In this document: one piece after another, positions 7,739 through 16,871 of the stretch | How the letters are laid out: every line of letters begins with the position of its first letter | How positions within the stretch are numbered: position 1 is the first letter of the stretch | NCBI GenBank assembly: GCA_031373545.1 | Contig: JANMMT010000010.1 | Coordinates: forward strand, 14,862-78,861 | Direction: 5' to 3' | Source: JADCCX01 sp031373545 | GTDB lineage: Bacteria > Pseudomonadota > Alphaproteobacteria > Rhizobiales > Beijerinckiaceae | Length of the DNA stretch: 64,000 bases | The notes under the pieces: generated by a model | Seen by the model: the letters and a program-made list of their open reading frames with translations, nothing else | The model's database searches: none | Told to the model about the DNA's origin: nothing | Position numbers and translations under genes: made by a program

Positions 7739-9324
7739 GGATAGCGTCGCCGCCGCAGACTGCAAGTGGCAAATAACATCAAAATCAGGGAAAAAGCCGG
7801 AAGGTCTCCCAAGGATGCATAGATGGTTGCGGGAAGCGCGCGCGGCACCGGCGAATCGAGCACACCTTCCGCACCAAGGGCCAGCTGGGCAATCGGACGC
7901 CCGAGCGGGTCGATCACGGCCGATATTCCCGTATTTGCCGCCCGCACCAGCGGCAATCCCTGCTCGATGCTGCGCATGCGGGCCTGCGCGAAGTGCTGAT
8001 GCGGGCCGAAGGTCAAGCCGAACCAGGCATCGTTCGTGACATTGAGCAGAACGCCCGGTCTGATTCCGCCATGTGCGCTTTCAAGCGGAAATATGACTTC
8101 GTAGCAGATGAGTGGCAAGACACCTGGCAGCCCGCGCACCGCCAGCATCTTGCGCCGCGCGCCTGATTCGAATCCGCCCGGCACCTCGACGAATTGGCGC
8201 AATCCGATGCGATCGAACCAGCGTTTCAGCGGCAGATATTCTCCGAAAGGCACCAGGTGCACCTTGTCATAGCTGTCGGTGATGGTGCCATCCGGGCTGA
8301 TGACATGGACCGAATTGAAGTAGCGCGGCGTGCCGCCGGCATCCTCCGAGCGGACGGCGCCCGTCACCAGTGTGGTGCGGGGTTGCAACAGCTTGGCGAT
8401 CTGCGCCAGCGCCTGCGGCTCGCGCGCCAGCAGGAAGGGAAACGGCGATTCCGGCCAGATCAGGTGCGTGATGTCGGTTATGCCGGAGGTTCCCGGCGTG
8501 GTGGCGCGGTCGGAAAGCGCAAGGTAGCGCGTGAGCACCTCCTGCCCGGTGATGCGGTGTTTTTCACGCTGGCCGAGGTTGGGCTGCATGATGCGCAGCT
8601 TCACATCGGGCACCAGGGTGATCGCGGTGCGCTCGAGCCGCCAGGTGCCCCAGGCCACCAGGGTTGCGAGGAGGGCCAGCGCCACGACAGGCATGCGCCA
8701 GCGCTCGCCGATGGTCTGCCCCGTCGCCCAGACAGCCGGTGCGCCGAAAATAAGCACCGCCAGCGGCGTCATGCCAAAGAGGCCGATAACGGAGGCCATT
8801 TGCGCCATCGCATCCGTCGCGGCCAAGGCCTGGCCAAAACTGTTCCAGGGAAAGCCCGAAAAGATCCAACTGCGCAGCCATTCCACAAGTCCCATGCTTG
8901 CGGCGAAGGCCAGCACGCGGCGCGCATCCTGTGACCAGAACAGGCGTGCGATCCCAAATCCCACGGCATGGATCAGGGCCAGTGCGGCGGGCAGCGCCAC
9001 GACGCCCAGCGGCATCGCCCAGGCAAACTGGTCGTCTTCCACCAGAAAGGCCGCGCCAAGCCACCAGAGGCCTGCCAGGAAATAACCAAAGCCGAAGCCC
9101 CAGCCCGCGCTGAAGGCTGACCACACGGACGCCCGGCTGAAGCGCCCATGATGCGTCGCCGCACCGTCCAGCAACCAGATGGCGATGGGAAACGACACTG
9201 CGAGCGCGGGAAAAAAGCCAAGTGGCGGCATGGCCAGCGCGGCCGTGGCCCCTGCCAGAATGGCCAGCAGCAGCCTGCGTCCCCCCTCAAGCAAGAGTAC
9301 CCGTTGGGCAAATTGCTCCAGCAT
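7720..9324 (-). CDS. lnt: Apolipoprotein N-acyltransferase
   Basis: Lnt adds the third acyl chain to the N-terminal cysteine of lipoproteins in the inner membrane. The 534-residue protein has about six to seven N-terminal hydrophobic segments (residues 15-230). A periplasmic nitrilase-like domain follows, with the triad Glu292 (LIWPESPF), Lys354 (SYDKVHLVPFGEYLPL) and Cys408 (LPLICYEV). A last transmembrane helix lies near residues 500-520, followed by a basic tail (RRRRYP). The gene is 7 bp downstream of corC and overlaps the phrR start, as in other Rhizobiales where it is called actA. Confidence 0.95.
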   Translation of the reverse strand: MLEQFAQRVLLLEGGRRLLLAILAGATAALAMPPLGFFPALAVSFPIAIWLLDGAATHHGRFSRASVWSAFSAGWGFGFGYFLAGLWWLGAAFLVEDDQFAWAMPLGVVALPAALALIHAVGFGIARLFWSQDARRVLAFAASMGLVEWLRSWIFSGFPWNSFGQALAATDAMAQMASVIGLFGMTPLAVLIFGAPAVWATGQTIGERWRMPVVALALLATLVAWGTWRLERTAITLVPDVKLRIMQPNLGQREKHRITGQEVLTRYLALSDRATTPGTSGITDITHLIWPESPFPFLLAREPQALAQIAKLLQPRTTLVTGAVRSEDAGGTPRYFNSVHVISPDGTITDSYDKVHLVPFGEYLPLKRWFDRIGLRQFVEVPGGFESGARRKMLAVRGLPGVLPLICYEVIFPLESAHGGIRPGVLLNVTNDAWFGLTFGPHQHFAQARMRSIEQGLPLVRAANTGISAVIDPLGRPIAQLALGAEGVLDSPVPRALPATIYASLGDLPAFSLILMLFATCSLRRRRYPWATKK

Positions 9325-9330
9325 GGTCTC

Positions 9331-10392
9331 TCAGGCCCGCTTCAGGTCAGGTTTTGCGGCAGGGTCCTTGACCGCTGCCTGATCCTCGATGGTGGGATCG
9401 ACCTCGCTCGGGGCGGGTGCACCAGGCCCATTGCGGCGATGGATGCGCACACGCTTGATGCGGCGCGGATCCGCGTCCAGCACCTCGAACTCAAGGCCGA
9501 GCGGGCCGGGGATCATCTCGCCCCGTGCCGGCACGCGTTGCGCGAGTGTGACGATCAGCCCACCGATGGTGTCGACATCCGTTGCGGCATCATCAGCCGC
9601 CACGTCGATGCCCACGGCCTCCGCCACCTCGTCGAGCCCCGCCTTGGCATCGGCCACAAACGACAGGCCACCGACATCCGCGACGATCAACGGGCCGCTT
9701 TCTGAATCGTGCTCATCCTCGATATCGCCAACGATCATCTCCACCAGATCTTCGATGGAAACGAGGCCATCCGTGCCGCCATATTCGTCGACGATCAGGG
9801 CCATGTGGGTGCGGGTGGACTGCATGCGCAGCATCAGATCCATTGCAGGCATCGATGGCGGCGCGTAGAGCACGGGGCGCAGCAGCTTGGTGGCTTCCAG
9901 TGTGGTGGAGAGGTCCACGAGGCCCAGATCGAGCGTGGCGATGTCCTTCTTGCGGCGGCTGCGCGGCGCGCCCGATTCCGCGCGGGCCGTCATGTAGTCA
10001 AGAAAGTCGCGGATGTGCACCATGCCCTTGGGGTCGTCCAACGTCTCACCATAGGCCGGCAGGCGCGAGTGGCCCTGCGTGCGGAAGACACGCAAGAGAT
10101 CAGCCAGTGTGATCGCGGCGGAGACCGCAACGATTTCCGCGCGGGGGATCATCACATCCACGACACGCACCGTGCGGATGCTGAGGATGTTGCGCAGCAT
10201 GGCGCGTTCCTGTGCGGAGAATTCAGTGCCCGTGCCGGGGGTTTCGAGCGCATCCTCGATGTCATCGCGAATCGACGCCGTGCTCTTGAACCCGAGGCGG
10301 GACTTCAACCGGCCAAACCACCCTTCTTCTGCATTGAAAGGTTCGGTGGCCCGCTGCGCGTCGCGATCCGTCTTGCTGTCACTGGCGCTCAT
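9331..10392 (-). CDS. corC: HlyC/CorC family CBS-domain protein
   Basis: A 353-residue soluble protein carries paired CBS domains (residues about 75-215, with RGEMI-type and IVDEYGGTDGLVSIEDLVEMIVGDIEDEHD segments). A C-terminal CorC_HlyC domain (residues about 225-310) ends in LGLEFEVLDADPRRIKRVRIHR. It lacks the DUF21 membrane domain of YfjD-type members, so it is the short YbeX/CorC form. In E. coli ybeX is linked to magnesium and cobalt handling and to ribosome metabolism, and its genomic link to ybeY is conserved. Its start overlaps the ybeY stop by 4 bases. The C-terminal tail is Pro/Ala/Asp-rich and probably disordered. Confidence 0.92.
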   Translation of the reverse strand: MSASDSKTDRDAQRATEPFNAEEGWFGRLKSRLGFKSTASIRDDIEDALETPGTGTEFSAQERAMLRNILSIRTVRVVDVMIPRAEIVAVSAAITLADLLRVFRTQGHSRLPAYGETLDDPKGMVHIRDFLDYMTARAESGAPRSRRKKDIATLDLGLVDLSTTLEATKLLRPVLYAPPSMPAMDLMLRMQSTRTHMALIVDEYGGTDGLVSIEDLVEMIVGDIEDEHDSESGPLIVADVGGLSFVADAKAGLDEVAEAVGIDVAADDAATDVDTIGGLIVTLAQRVPARGEMIPGPLGLEFEVLDADPRRIKRVRIHRRNGPGAPAPSEVDPTIEDQAAVKDPAAKPDLKRA

Positions 10393-10925
10393 CCGGCGCT
10401 TGTCTCCTCAGGCTCAGTTCCGGCGTAGGGGTCCGAGATTCCCAGCGTGGCCAGCACGCGGCGCTCGGTCTCCTCCATCCGCTCCGCCTCTTGCGGCGTG
10501 GTGTGGTCGAATCCAAGCAAGTGCAATACACCATGCACGATCAGATGTGTTGCATGATCGACAAGAGATTTGTCCTGTTCTGTGGCCTCGGCTTCCACGG
10601 TTTCCAGCGCCAGGATCACGTCACCGAGAAAAATCGGGCCATTCAACCCTCCGCCTGCCAACTTGTCCGGTGCAAGAGCGGGAAACGACAGCACGTTGGT
10701 GGGCTTGTCCCTGGCGCGCCAATCGCGGTTGGCGGCCCGCACGGCAGCATCATCGGCCAGTGAGACGCTCAGCATCACATGGTCAGCCACGGCCGTTTCT
10801 TTGCCGCGCACCGCTGCCACTGCGGCCCGGCGCAGGGCTATGGCAATGCGCGGATGGCGCTTCCAGCCCAAAGCATGGCGCTCCACATCCACCAGGATGC
10901 GCGCCGGTCGAACCTTTGAACTCAC
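10389..10925 (-). CDS. ybeY: Endoribonuclease YbeY
   Basis: YbeY is a zinc metalloprotein needed for 16S rRNA 3' maturation and ribosome quality control. The 178-residue product carries the defining zinc motif HGVLHLLGFDH (three His in an H-x3-H-x5-H pattern) near residue 134. The upstream NVLSFP motif lies near residue 78. The length is normal for alphaproteobacteria. Its first bases overlap the phoH stop and its last bases overlap the corC start, both by 4 bases, so the three are translationally coupled. Confidence 0.95.
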   Translation of the reverse strand: MSSKVRPARILVDVERHALGWKRHPRIAIALRRAAVAAVRGKETAVADHVMLSVSLADDAAVRAANRDWRARDKPTNVLSFPALAPDKLAGGGLNGPIFLGDVILALETVEAEATEQDKSLVDHATHLIVHGVLHLLGFDHTTPQEAERMEETERRVLATLGISDPYAGTEPEETSAG

Positions 10926-11968
10926 GCGCTGCGCCGTGGGTTGCCGCCGCCCGCATCCTCGTAGGCCTTGACGATGCGCCGCACGAGATCATGCCGCACC
11001 ACATCCGCGTGGGCGAAGGTGATGTGCCCCACGCCTTCCACGGATTTGAGCAGTGCGCCGGCCTCCATCAGGCCGGAGGTCTGGCCCGGCGGCAGGTCGA
11101 TCTGGGTGGGGTCACCCGTGATGATCATGCGCGAGCCTTCCCCCAGACGAGTGAGGATCATCTTCATCTGCATCGATGTGGTGTTCTGCGCCTCATCCAG
11201 CAGGATCACGGCCTTGGAGAGCGTGCGCCCACGCATGAAGGCGAGCGGTGCCACTTCGATCTGCCCGGTCTGGAGCGCGCGCTCGACCACCCGGCCATCC
11301 ATGAAATCATGCAAGGCGTCATAGATGGGCCGCAGATACGGATCGACCTTGTCCTTCATATCGCCGGGCAGAAAGCCCAGGCGCTCGCCGGCCTCCACCG
11401 CCGGGCGCGAGAGAATGAGCCGTTCCACAATGCCCTGTTCCATGAGTTGCACGGCAAAACCCACGGCCAGCCAGGTCTTGCCCGTGCCGGCAGGACCTTC
11501 CGCGAAGGTCAGTTCATTGCGCTTGAGCGCGCGCAAGTACGCGTCCTGCGCTGCGTTGCGGGCCTTCACAGGACCGCGCTTGCGCGTCACGATCTGGTCA
11601 AACGAGAGCTTGGGTGCATCCGACTTGGCAGGGAACAGCGTGCCTTGCAGCGCGGCCTCCTGCAAGGCGCCGTCCACATCTCCGGTGGAGAAGGATTTGC
11701 CGCCCCGCGCCTGATCGTAGAGCAATTCCAGCGTGCGGCGCGCGCGGTCGGCGCTTTCGCGAGACCCCTTGATGGTGACATGATTGCCATTCACCGTGGC
11801 GATGACACCCAGCCGCCGCTCGATATGCGCGATGTTCTGGTCATATTGACCAAAGACCAGACTGGCGCGTTTGTTCTCATCGAAGGCGAGCGTCAGCTCC
11901 TGGGGGCCTTTAAGACCTGATTCCGGGGTCCCGGTCTCGGCGGTGTCCGCGCGCTGAGTTGACGTCAA
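10922..11968 (-). CDS. phoH: PhoH-like ATPase
   Basis: A 348-residue PhoH family P-loop ATPase, with Walker A GPAGTGKT at residues 158-165 and Walker B VILLDEAQNTT near 235. Sensor-like GEGSRMIITGDPTQIDLP follows near 262. The N-terminal 80 residues form the KH-like domain common in the PhoH/YbeZ group. YbeZ partners YbeY in RNA metabolism, which fits the overlap with ybeY. Despite its name, phosphate control is not established for this subgroup. It lies 18 bp downstream of miaB. Confidence 0.93.
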   Translation of the reverse strand: MTSTQRADTAETGTPESGLKGPQELTLAFDENKRASLVFGQYDQNIAHIERRLGVIATVNGNHVTIKGSRESADRARRTLELLYDQARGGKSFSTGDVDGALQEAALQGTLFPAKSDAPKLSFDQIVTRKRGPVKARNAAQDAYLRALKRNELTFAEGPAGTGKTWLAVGFAVQLMEQGIVERLILSRPAVEAGERLGFLPGDMKDKVDPYLRPIYDALHDFMDGRVVERALQTGQIEVAPLAFMRGRTLSKAVILLDEAQNTTSMQMKMILTRLGEGSRMIITGDPTQIDLPPGQTSGLMEAGALLKSVEGVGHITFAHADVVRHDLVRRIVKAYEDAGGGNPRRSA

Positions 11969-11986
11969 GCCATTCTCCCGAAAAGT

Positions 11987-13399
11987 TCATGCCACTCTTG
12001 CAACTGCATCCCCCGCAGCCGCTTGATTCGCAGTGTCACCCCGAACGAGTTCGCCTTCAAGTGAGAACGTCGCCACACCCGTGATTCGTACAGGCAGGAT
12101 GCGACCGATGCATGACGCATCCGCCTGCACATGCACCGCCTGCAGGTAAGGCGTCTTGCCGCCGAACTGGCCGGGATGCCGCCCTGGTTTTTCGAACAGC
12201 ACATCCACGACACGCCCCACGGTGGCGCGGTTGAAAGCGTGCATCTGGTCGTTGAGCAGTGTTTGCAGCGCGAGCAGCCGCGCGGCCTTCACATCTTCAG
12301 GCACCTGCGTTTTCAGCTCCGCCGCCGGCGTGCCGGGGCGCTCGCTGTATTTGAATGAATACGCCGTGAAATACCCCACATCACGCACGAGTTGCATCGT
12401 TGCCTCGAAATCCGCATCCGTTTCGCCGGGAAAGCCCACGATGAAATCCGAGGTCAGCGCGATGTCGGGGCGCGCGGCGCGCATGCGCGCGATGATGCGC
12501 ATGTAATCAGCTGACGTGTGCTTGCGGTTCATCGCCTTGAGGATGCGGTCGCTGCCCGATTGCACGGGCAGGTGCAGATACGGCATGGCGGCGGGCAGAT
12601 CGCGGTGCACGGCGATGAGTTCATCGTCCATGTCACGCGGATGGCTCGTCATGTAGCGGATGCGTGCGATGCCATCCACCTCGGCGATGCGCCGCATCAG
12701 GCGGCCCAGCGTCCATGGGGTGCCATCTTCGCCCATGCCGTGCCAGGCGTTGACGTTCTGGCCGAGCAGCGTCACCTCGCGCACGTCGGCTGCGGCCAAC
12801 TCCTCCGCCTCGCGGATGATCTTGGCGACCGGGCGCGAGACCTCCGCGCCGCGCGTGTAGGGCACCACGCAAAAGGTACAGAACTTGTCGCAGCCCTCCT
12901 GCACGGTCAAGAATGCCGTGACGCCCCGTGTGCGCAGCTTCGGCCTGTCGGCCATGGGCAGGTGATCGAACTTGTCGTCGGCGGGAAACTCCGTGTCGAG
13001 GGCGCGGCCCTTGAGGCGGGCCTCCTCCAGCAAAGCGGGCAGGCGGTGGTACGCCTGCGGGCCGACCACGACATCCACCGAGGGCGCCCGGCGCAGGATT
13101 TCGCTGCCCTCGGCCTGCGCCACACAACCCGCCACCGCGATGCTCAGCGTGCGGCCCTCGCTGGCACGGGCCTTCTTCATTTTTTGGAGCCGCCCCAGCG
13201 CATCATACACCTTCTCGGTCGCGCGCTCGCGGATGTGGCAGGTGTTGAGGATGACGAGGTCCGCCTCCTCGGCGCTGGCCGCCTCGCTGTAGCCGCCGGG
13301 GGCCAGCACATCGGCCATGCGCGTGGCATCATAGGCGTTCATCTGACAGCCATAGGACTTGATGAACACGCGGCGGGGTGTGGGAGTGGTATCGCTCAT
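11987..13399 (-). CDS. miaB: tRNA-2-methylthio-N6-dimethylallyladenosine synthase
   Basis: MiaB is a radical-SAM enzyme that methylthiolates i6A37 of tRNAs reading UNN codons. The 470-residue protein has the three N-terminal cysteines for the auxiliary cluster (Cys18 in SYGCQMN, Cys54 in LNTCHIRE, Cys92 in AGCVAQ). The radical-SAM motif is CDKFCTFC (Cys170, Cys174, Cys177), and a C-terminal TRAM domain spans residues about 380-450. The upstream gap of about 40 bp to folD makes it the likely first gene of the minus-strand operon running to trmB. Confidence 0.96.
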   Translation of the reverse strand: MSDTTPTPRRVFIKSYGCQMNAYDATRMADVLAPGGYSEAASAEEADLVILNTCHIRERATEKVYDALGRLQKMKKARASEGRTLSIAVAGCVAQAEGSEILRRAPSVDVVVGPQAYHRLPALLEEARLKGRALDTEFPADDKFDHLPMADRPKLRTRGVTAFLTVQEGCDKFCTFCVVPYTRGAEVSRPVAKIIREAEELAAADVREVTLLGQNVNAWHGMGEDGTPWTLGRLMRRIAEVDGIARIRYMTSHPRDMDDELIAVHRDLPAAMPYLHLPVQSGSDRILKAMNRKHTSADYMRIIARMRAARPDIALTSDFIVGFPGETDADFEATMQLVRDVGYFTAYSFKYSERPGTPAAELKTQVPEDVKAARLLALQTLLNDQMHAFNRATVGRVVDVLFEKPGRHPGQFGGKTPYLQAVHVQADASCIGRILPVRITGVATFSLEGELVRGDTANQAAAGDAVARVA

Positions 13400-13442
13400 G
13401 GGACGCGTTTAGCAGGTTGGGACAGTGGGGGGCAAATATGGA

Positions 13443-14330
13443 TCATGCCACATCGCCCATGCTCAGCCCCTTCCTCGCACACCAGGCCTGCAACGTATTG
13501 CGCAGCAGGCAGGCGATCGTCATGGGGCCGACGCCGCCCGGTACGGGTGTGATGGCGCTGGCGACAGCCTCCGCCTCGGCGTAGGCCACATCGCCCACGA
13601 GGCGCGTCTTGCCCGGCTGGGCTCCCGCCACGCGGTTGATGCCCACATCAATCACGATCGCCCCGGGCTTGACCCAATCCCCGCGGATCATCTCGGGCCG
13701 GCCCACGGCAGCCACCAGTACATCCGCGCGGCGGCAGACATCCGCCAAGTCCCGCGTGCGCGAATGGGCGATGGTGACGGTGCAGCTTTCCGCCAGCAGC
13801 AGCTGCGCCATGGGTTTGCCCACGATGTTGGAGCGCCCGACCACCACGGCTTCAAGCCCCGCGAGGTCCGCACGCGCGGATTTCAGCAGCATCAGCGAGC
13901 CCAGCGGCGTGCAGGGCACCAGCGCGGGCTGGCCCGTGGCGAGCCGGCCCGCATTGACGGGGTGAAAGCCATCCACATCCTTGGCCGGGTCGATGGCCTC
14001 GATCACCTTGTTGGCGTCGATGTGGGCCGGCAATGGCAGTTGCACCAGAATGCCATCCACGCTCGCATCACCATTGAGGCGCGCCACCAGCGCCAGCAGC
14101 TCCGCCTCGCTCACCGTGGCGGGCAGCTTGTGCTCCAGCGAGCGCATGCCGCATTCCACCGTGCGTTTGCCCTTGTTGCGCACATAGACCTGGCTGGCCG
14201 GGTCTTCCCCCACCAGCACCACGGCAAGACCAGGCGGCGTGTGGCCCGCCGCCACGAACCCTGCAACTGCTGCACCGATGCGGGCGCGCAGCGTTTCGGA
14301 ATAGGCAGTGCCGTCGATGCGCAGGGCCAT
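13443..14330 (-). CDS. folD: Methylenetetrahydrofolate dehydrogenase/cyclohydrolase
   Basis: FolD interconverts 5,10-methylene- and 10-formyl-tetrahydrofolate in the cytosol. The protein is 295 residues from the ATG at 14330, which has AAGGAA about 8 bases upstream. A longer frame to 14468 would add 46 unconserved residues. The catalytic YxxxK is Tyr49 to Lys53 in VYVRNKGKRT, and the NADP-site signature GRSNIVGKPMAQLL lies near residue 166. The final PGGVGPMTIACLL is also diagnostic. It is divergent from the DCC-family gene. Confidence 0.96.
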   Translation of the reverse strand: MALRIDGTAYSETLRARIGAAVAGFVAAGHTPPGLAVVLVGEDPASQVYVRNKGKRTVECGMRSLEHKLPATVSEAELLALVARLNGDASVDGILVQLPLPAHIDANKVIEAIDPAKDVDGFHPVNAGRLATGQPALVPCTPLGSLMLLKSARADLAGLEAVVVGRSNIVGKPMAQLLLAESCTVTIAHSRTRDLADVCRRADVLVAAVGRPEMIRGDWVKPGAIVIDVGINRVAGAQPGKTRLVGDVAYAEAEAVASAITPVPGGVGPMTIACLLRNTLQAWCARKGLSMGDVA

Positions 14331-14452
14331 GGATGGTTCCTTTCGGCGATTCCTCTGGAGTATGGCGCTTCTTAAGCGGCAGCCTTGCAGGCGTCTATCC
14401 TGCGGCACTGGCGCGGCTTTCAAACTGCCAGCGCAGGGGGCATATACGGGCG

Positions 14453-14824
14453 ATGAACACGCAACCATCCGATAACGTGACAGTCTATTTCGATGGGAGT
14501 TGCCCGCTCTGCACCAAGGAAATTGGCCTTTATCAGAAGGCCGACGGTGCCGAGCGCATCACATTCTGCGATGTCAGCCGCGCAGGGGCATCCCTGCCCG
14601 AGGGGCTGACCCCCGCCGATGCCATGGCGCGGTTTCATGTGCGCGGGGCCGACGGCCGGCTGGAAAGCGGTGCGGCAGGATTCGCACTGCTCTGGAGCAG
14701 CCTGCCGCGCTGGCGCTGGCTGGGGCGCATCGTGTCACTGCCGCCTGTGCGCGCAGTCGCCGAGGTGAGCTACCGCGGCTTCCTCAAGGTGCGCCCGGCG
14801 ATCCAGCGCTGGTTCAAGCGATAA
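14453..14824 (+). CDS. DCC-family thiol-disulfide oxidoreductase-like protein (DUF393)
   Basis: A 123-residue protein begins MNTQPSDNVTVYFDGSCPLCTKEIGLY. The FDGSCPLC motif, with a CxxC pair near residue 20, defines the DCC/DUF393 group of small thioredoxin-like proteins. The C-terminal SLPPVRAVAEVSYRGFLKVRP segment is the second conserved block. The exact substrate of the family is not known. An upstream in-frame extension to 14333 is rejected because it lacks conservation and would overlap the folD promoter region. Confidence 0.85.
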   Translation: MNTQPSDNVTVYFDGSCPLCTKEIGLYQKADGAERITFCDVSRAGASLPEGLTPADAMARFHVRGADGRLESGAAGFALLWSSLPRWRWLGRIVSLPPVRAVAEVSYRGFLKVRPAIQRWFKR

Positions 14825-14894
14825 GCTTGCGGCAAGCCGCGCCGCGCGGCTATACGGGCGGTCTTTCACGCCGAACCACCCGCGAGTTGCTGCC

Positions 14895-15641
14895 ATGGCA
14901 GGTCATTCCCAGTTCAAGAACATCATGCACCGCAAGGGGCGGCAGGATGCAATCAAATCCAAGCTGTTCTCCAAGCTGAGCCGCGAAATCACCGTGGCGG
15001 CCAAGCTCGGTTTGCCCGATCCCGCCATGAATTCACGGCTGCGGATGGCGCTCTCGGCGGCGCGTGCAGAAAACATGACCCGCGAGGCCATCGAGCGTGC
15101 GGTGAAGAAGGCGTCGGGTGCCGACACCGAGCATTACGATGAAATCCGCTACGAGGGCTATGGCCCCGGCGGCACCGCGATCATCATCGAAGCGATGACC
15201 GACAACCGCAACCGCACGGCCTCTGACATTCGTTCGTATTTCACCAAGACAGGCGGCAATCTGGCGGAAACCGGCGCGGTGTCGTTCATGTTCGACAAGG
15301 TGGGGCAGGTGGAGTTCGACGCAGGCGCGGCCAGCGAAGATGCCATGCTGGAGGCCGCCATTGAGGCAGGCGCAGAGGACGCCAGCTTTGACGAGGGCGG
15401 TCATGTCATCACCTGCACGCCCACCACGCTGATCGATGTCTCCAATGCGCTGGAGGCGCAATTCGGCAGCCCGCGCAAATCCGCCTTCGTCTGGAAGCCG
15501 CAGACCAATGTGCACGTGGATGACGAGGTGGGCGAGAAGCTCATCAAGCTCATGGGCCTCTTGGAAGACCACGACGATGTGCAGCACGTCTATTCCAACT
15601 TCGAGATTTCCGACTCGCTGATGGCCAAGATGAGCGGCTGA
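14895..15641 (+). CDS. yebC: YebC/PmpR-type regulator, probable translation factor
   Basis: The 248-residue product has the family N-terminus MAGHSQFKNIMHRKG, followed by the KLSREITVAAK segment and YEGYGPGGTAIIIE near residue 88. Members have been reported as DNA-binding regulators, and more recently YebC proteins have been shown to help ribosomes through proline-rich stretches. It leads the yebC-ruvC-ruvA string, a common order in proteobacteria, and lies about 50 bp before ruvC. Confidence 0.95.
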   Translation: MAGHSQFKNIMHRKGRQDAIKSKLFSKLSREITVAAKLGLPDPAMNSRLRMALSAARAENMTREAIERAVKKASGADTEHYDEIRYEGYGPGGTAIIIEAMTDNRNRTASDIRSYFTKTGGNLAETGAVSFMFDKVGQVEFDAGAASEDAMLEAAIEAGAEDASFDEGGHVITCTPTTLIDVSNALEAQFGSPRKSAFVWKPQTNVHVDDEVGEKLIKLMGLLEDHDDVQHVYSNFEISDSLMAKMSG

Positions 15642-15690
15642 GCAGATGAGCGGGTGACGCGCTTCCTGCGCTTCGCTACGAATCTGGTTG

Positions 15691-16209
15691 ATGGCACAAG
15701 GTCCGATTCGCATTCTTGGCATTGATCCTGGCCTGCGCCATTGCGGATGGGGCGTGATCGAGCAACATGGCTCGCGCCTCTCTTACATCGCCTGCGGTCG
15801 CATTGACCCCTCGGACAAGCTGGAGCTGAGCGAGCGCTTGAAGGTCATTCACGAGGGGCTGACTGCTGTGGTGGCGGCCTGGACGCCCGATGAAGCGGCC
15901 ATCGAGGAAACCTTCGTCAACAAGGATGCGCGCGCCACGCTGAAACTGGGCGCCGCACGCGGCGTCGCCATGGTGGTGCCTGCGCTGGCGGGTTTGTCGG
16001 TGGCGGAGTATGCGCCCAATCAGGTGAAGAAGACCGTGGTGGGCTCGGGCCATGCGGAGAAGGGGCAGATCCGCTTGATGATCAAGGTGCTGCTGCCCAG
16101 ATCGGACGCCACCACCGATGACGCGGCGGATGCGCTGGCCATCGCCATCTGCCATGCCCAGCACAGGGGAATACACACCCTCACCACGCAACGGATGAAA
16201 ACCGCATGA
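15691..16209 (+). CDS. ruvC: Holliday junction resolvase RuvC
   Basis: RuvC is the endonuclease that cuts Holliday junctions after RuvAB branch migration. The 172-residue protein begins MAQGPIRILGIDPGLRHCGWG, with the first catalytic Asp in GIDPG. It continues with IEETFVNKDARATLKLG near residue 68 and the acidic SDATTDDAADALAIAICHAQ near 145. An ATG at 15691 is preferred over the TTG three bases earlier. It lies 13 bp before ruvA. Confidence 0.95.
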   Translation: MAQGPIRILGIDPGLRHCGWGVIEQHGSRLSYIACGRIDPSDKLELSERLKVIHEGLTAVVAAWTPDEAAIEETFVNKDARATLKLGAARGVAMVVPALAGLSVAEYAPNQVKKTVVGSGHAEKGQIRLMIKVLLPRSDATTDDAADALAIAICHAQHRGIHTLTTQRMKTA

Positions 16210-16222
16210 TCGGCAAACCAGA

Positions 16223-16858
16223 ATGATCGGCAAGCTCAAGGGCCTCATCGACAGCTACGGCGATGATTTCGTCATCATCGATGTGGGCGGCGTGGGCTAT
16301 GTCGCTTTCTGTTCCACGCGCACCTTGCAGGCGCTGCCGCAGCCCGGCGGGGCAGCCGCGCTCGCCATCGAGACCTATGTGCGCGAGGACCAGATCAAGC
16401 TGTTCGGCTTTGCCAGTGACGGCGAGCGCGATTGGTTCCGCCTGCTGCTCAATGTGCAGGGCGTGGGCACCAAGGTGGCGCTGGCCCTGCTCTCCACCTT
16501 TCGCCCGGCCGAACTCGCCACCGCGCTGGCGCTGAAAGATGTGGCCGCCATCACGCGTACGCCGGGCGTCGGCAAGAAACTCGCTGAGCGCATCGTGCTC
16601 GACCTGAAGGACAAGGCACCTGCGTTTGGCACGGTGGACCCCGCGCTGATGAACCTGCAGGCGCAGATGGATGACAGCCGTGCGCCTGCGCCTGCTGTCG
16701 AGGCCATTTCGGCGCTGGTGAATCTCGGCTACCCGCAGGTGCAGGCCTCCGCCGCCGTGGCGCAGGCGCTGAAGTCTGCGGAAAAAGTGTCAGGGAGTGA
16801 GGCCCCCAAGACCGAAACACTCATCCGCCTCGCCTTGAAAGAAATGGCGCGGGGATGA
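16223..16858 (+). CDS. ruvA: Holliday junction branch-migration protein RuvA
   Basis: RuvA binds four-way junctions as a tetramer and loads the RuvB motor. The 211-residue protein begins MIGKLKGLIDSYGDDFVIIDVGGVGY. It has helix-hairpin-helix segments FRLLLNVQGVGTKVALALLS and ITRTPGVGKKLAERIVLDLKDK at residues 72-130, and a C-terminal UBA-like domain (LVNLGYPQVQASAAVAQALK). In most relatives ruvB follows directly. Here the next gene is a DMT exporter 13 bp downstream. Confidence 0.95.
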   Translation: MIGKLKGLIDSYGDDFVIIDVGGVGYVAFCSTRTLQALPQPGGAAALAIETYVREDQIKLFGFASDGERDWFRLLLNVQGVGTKVALALLSTFRPAELATALALKDVAAITRTPGVGKKLAERIVLDLKDKAPAFGTVDPALMNLQAQMDDSRAPAPAVEAISALVNLGYPQVQASAAVAQALKSAEKVSGSEAPKTETLIRLALKEMARG

Positions 16859-16871
16859 TGGGTTTTTTCGG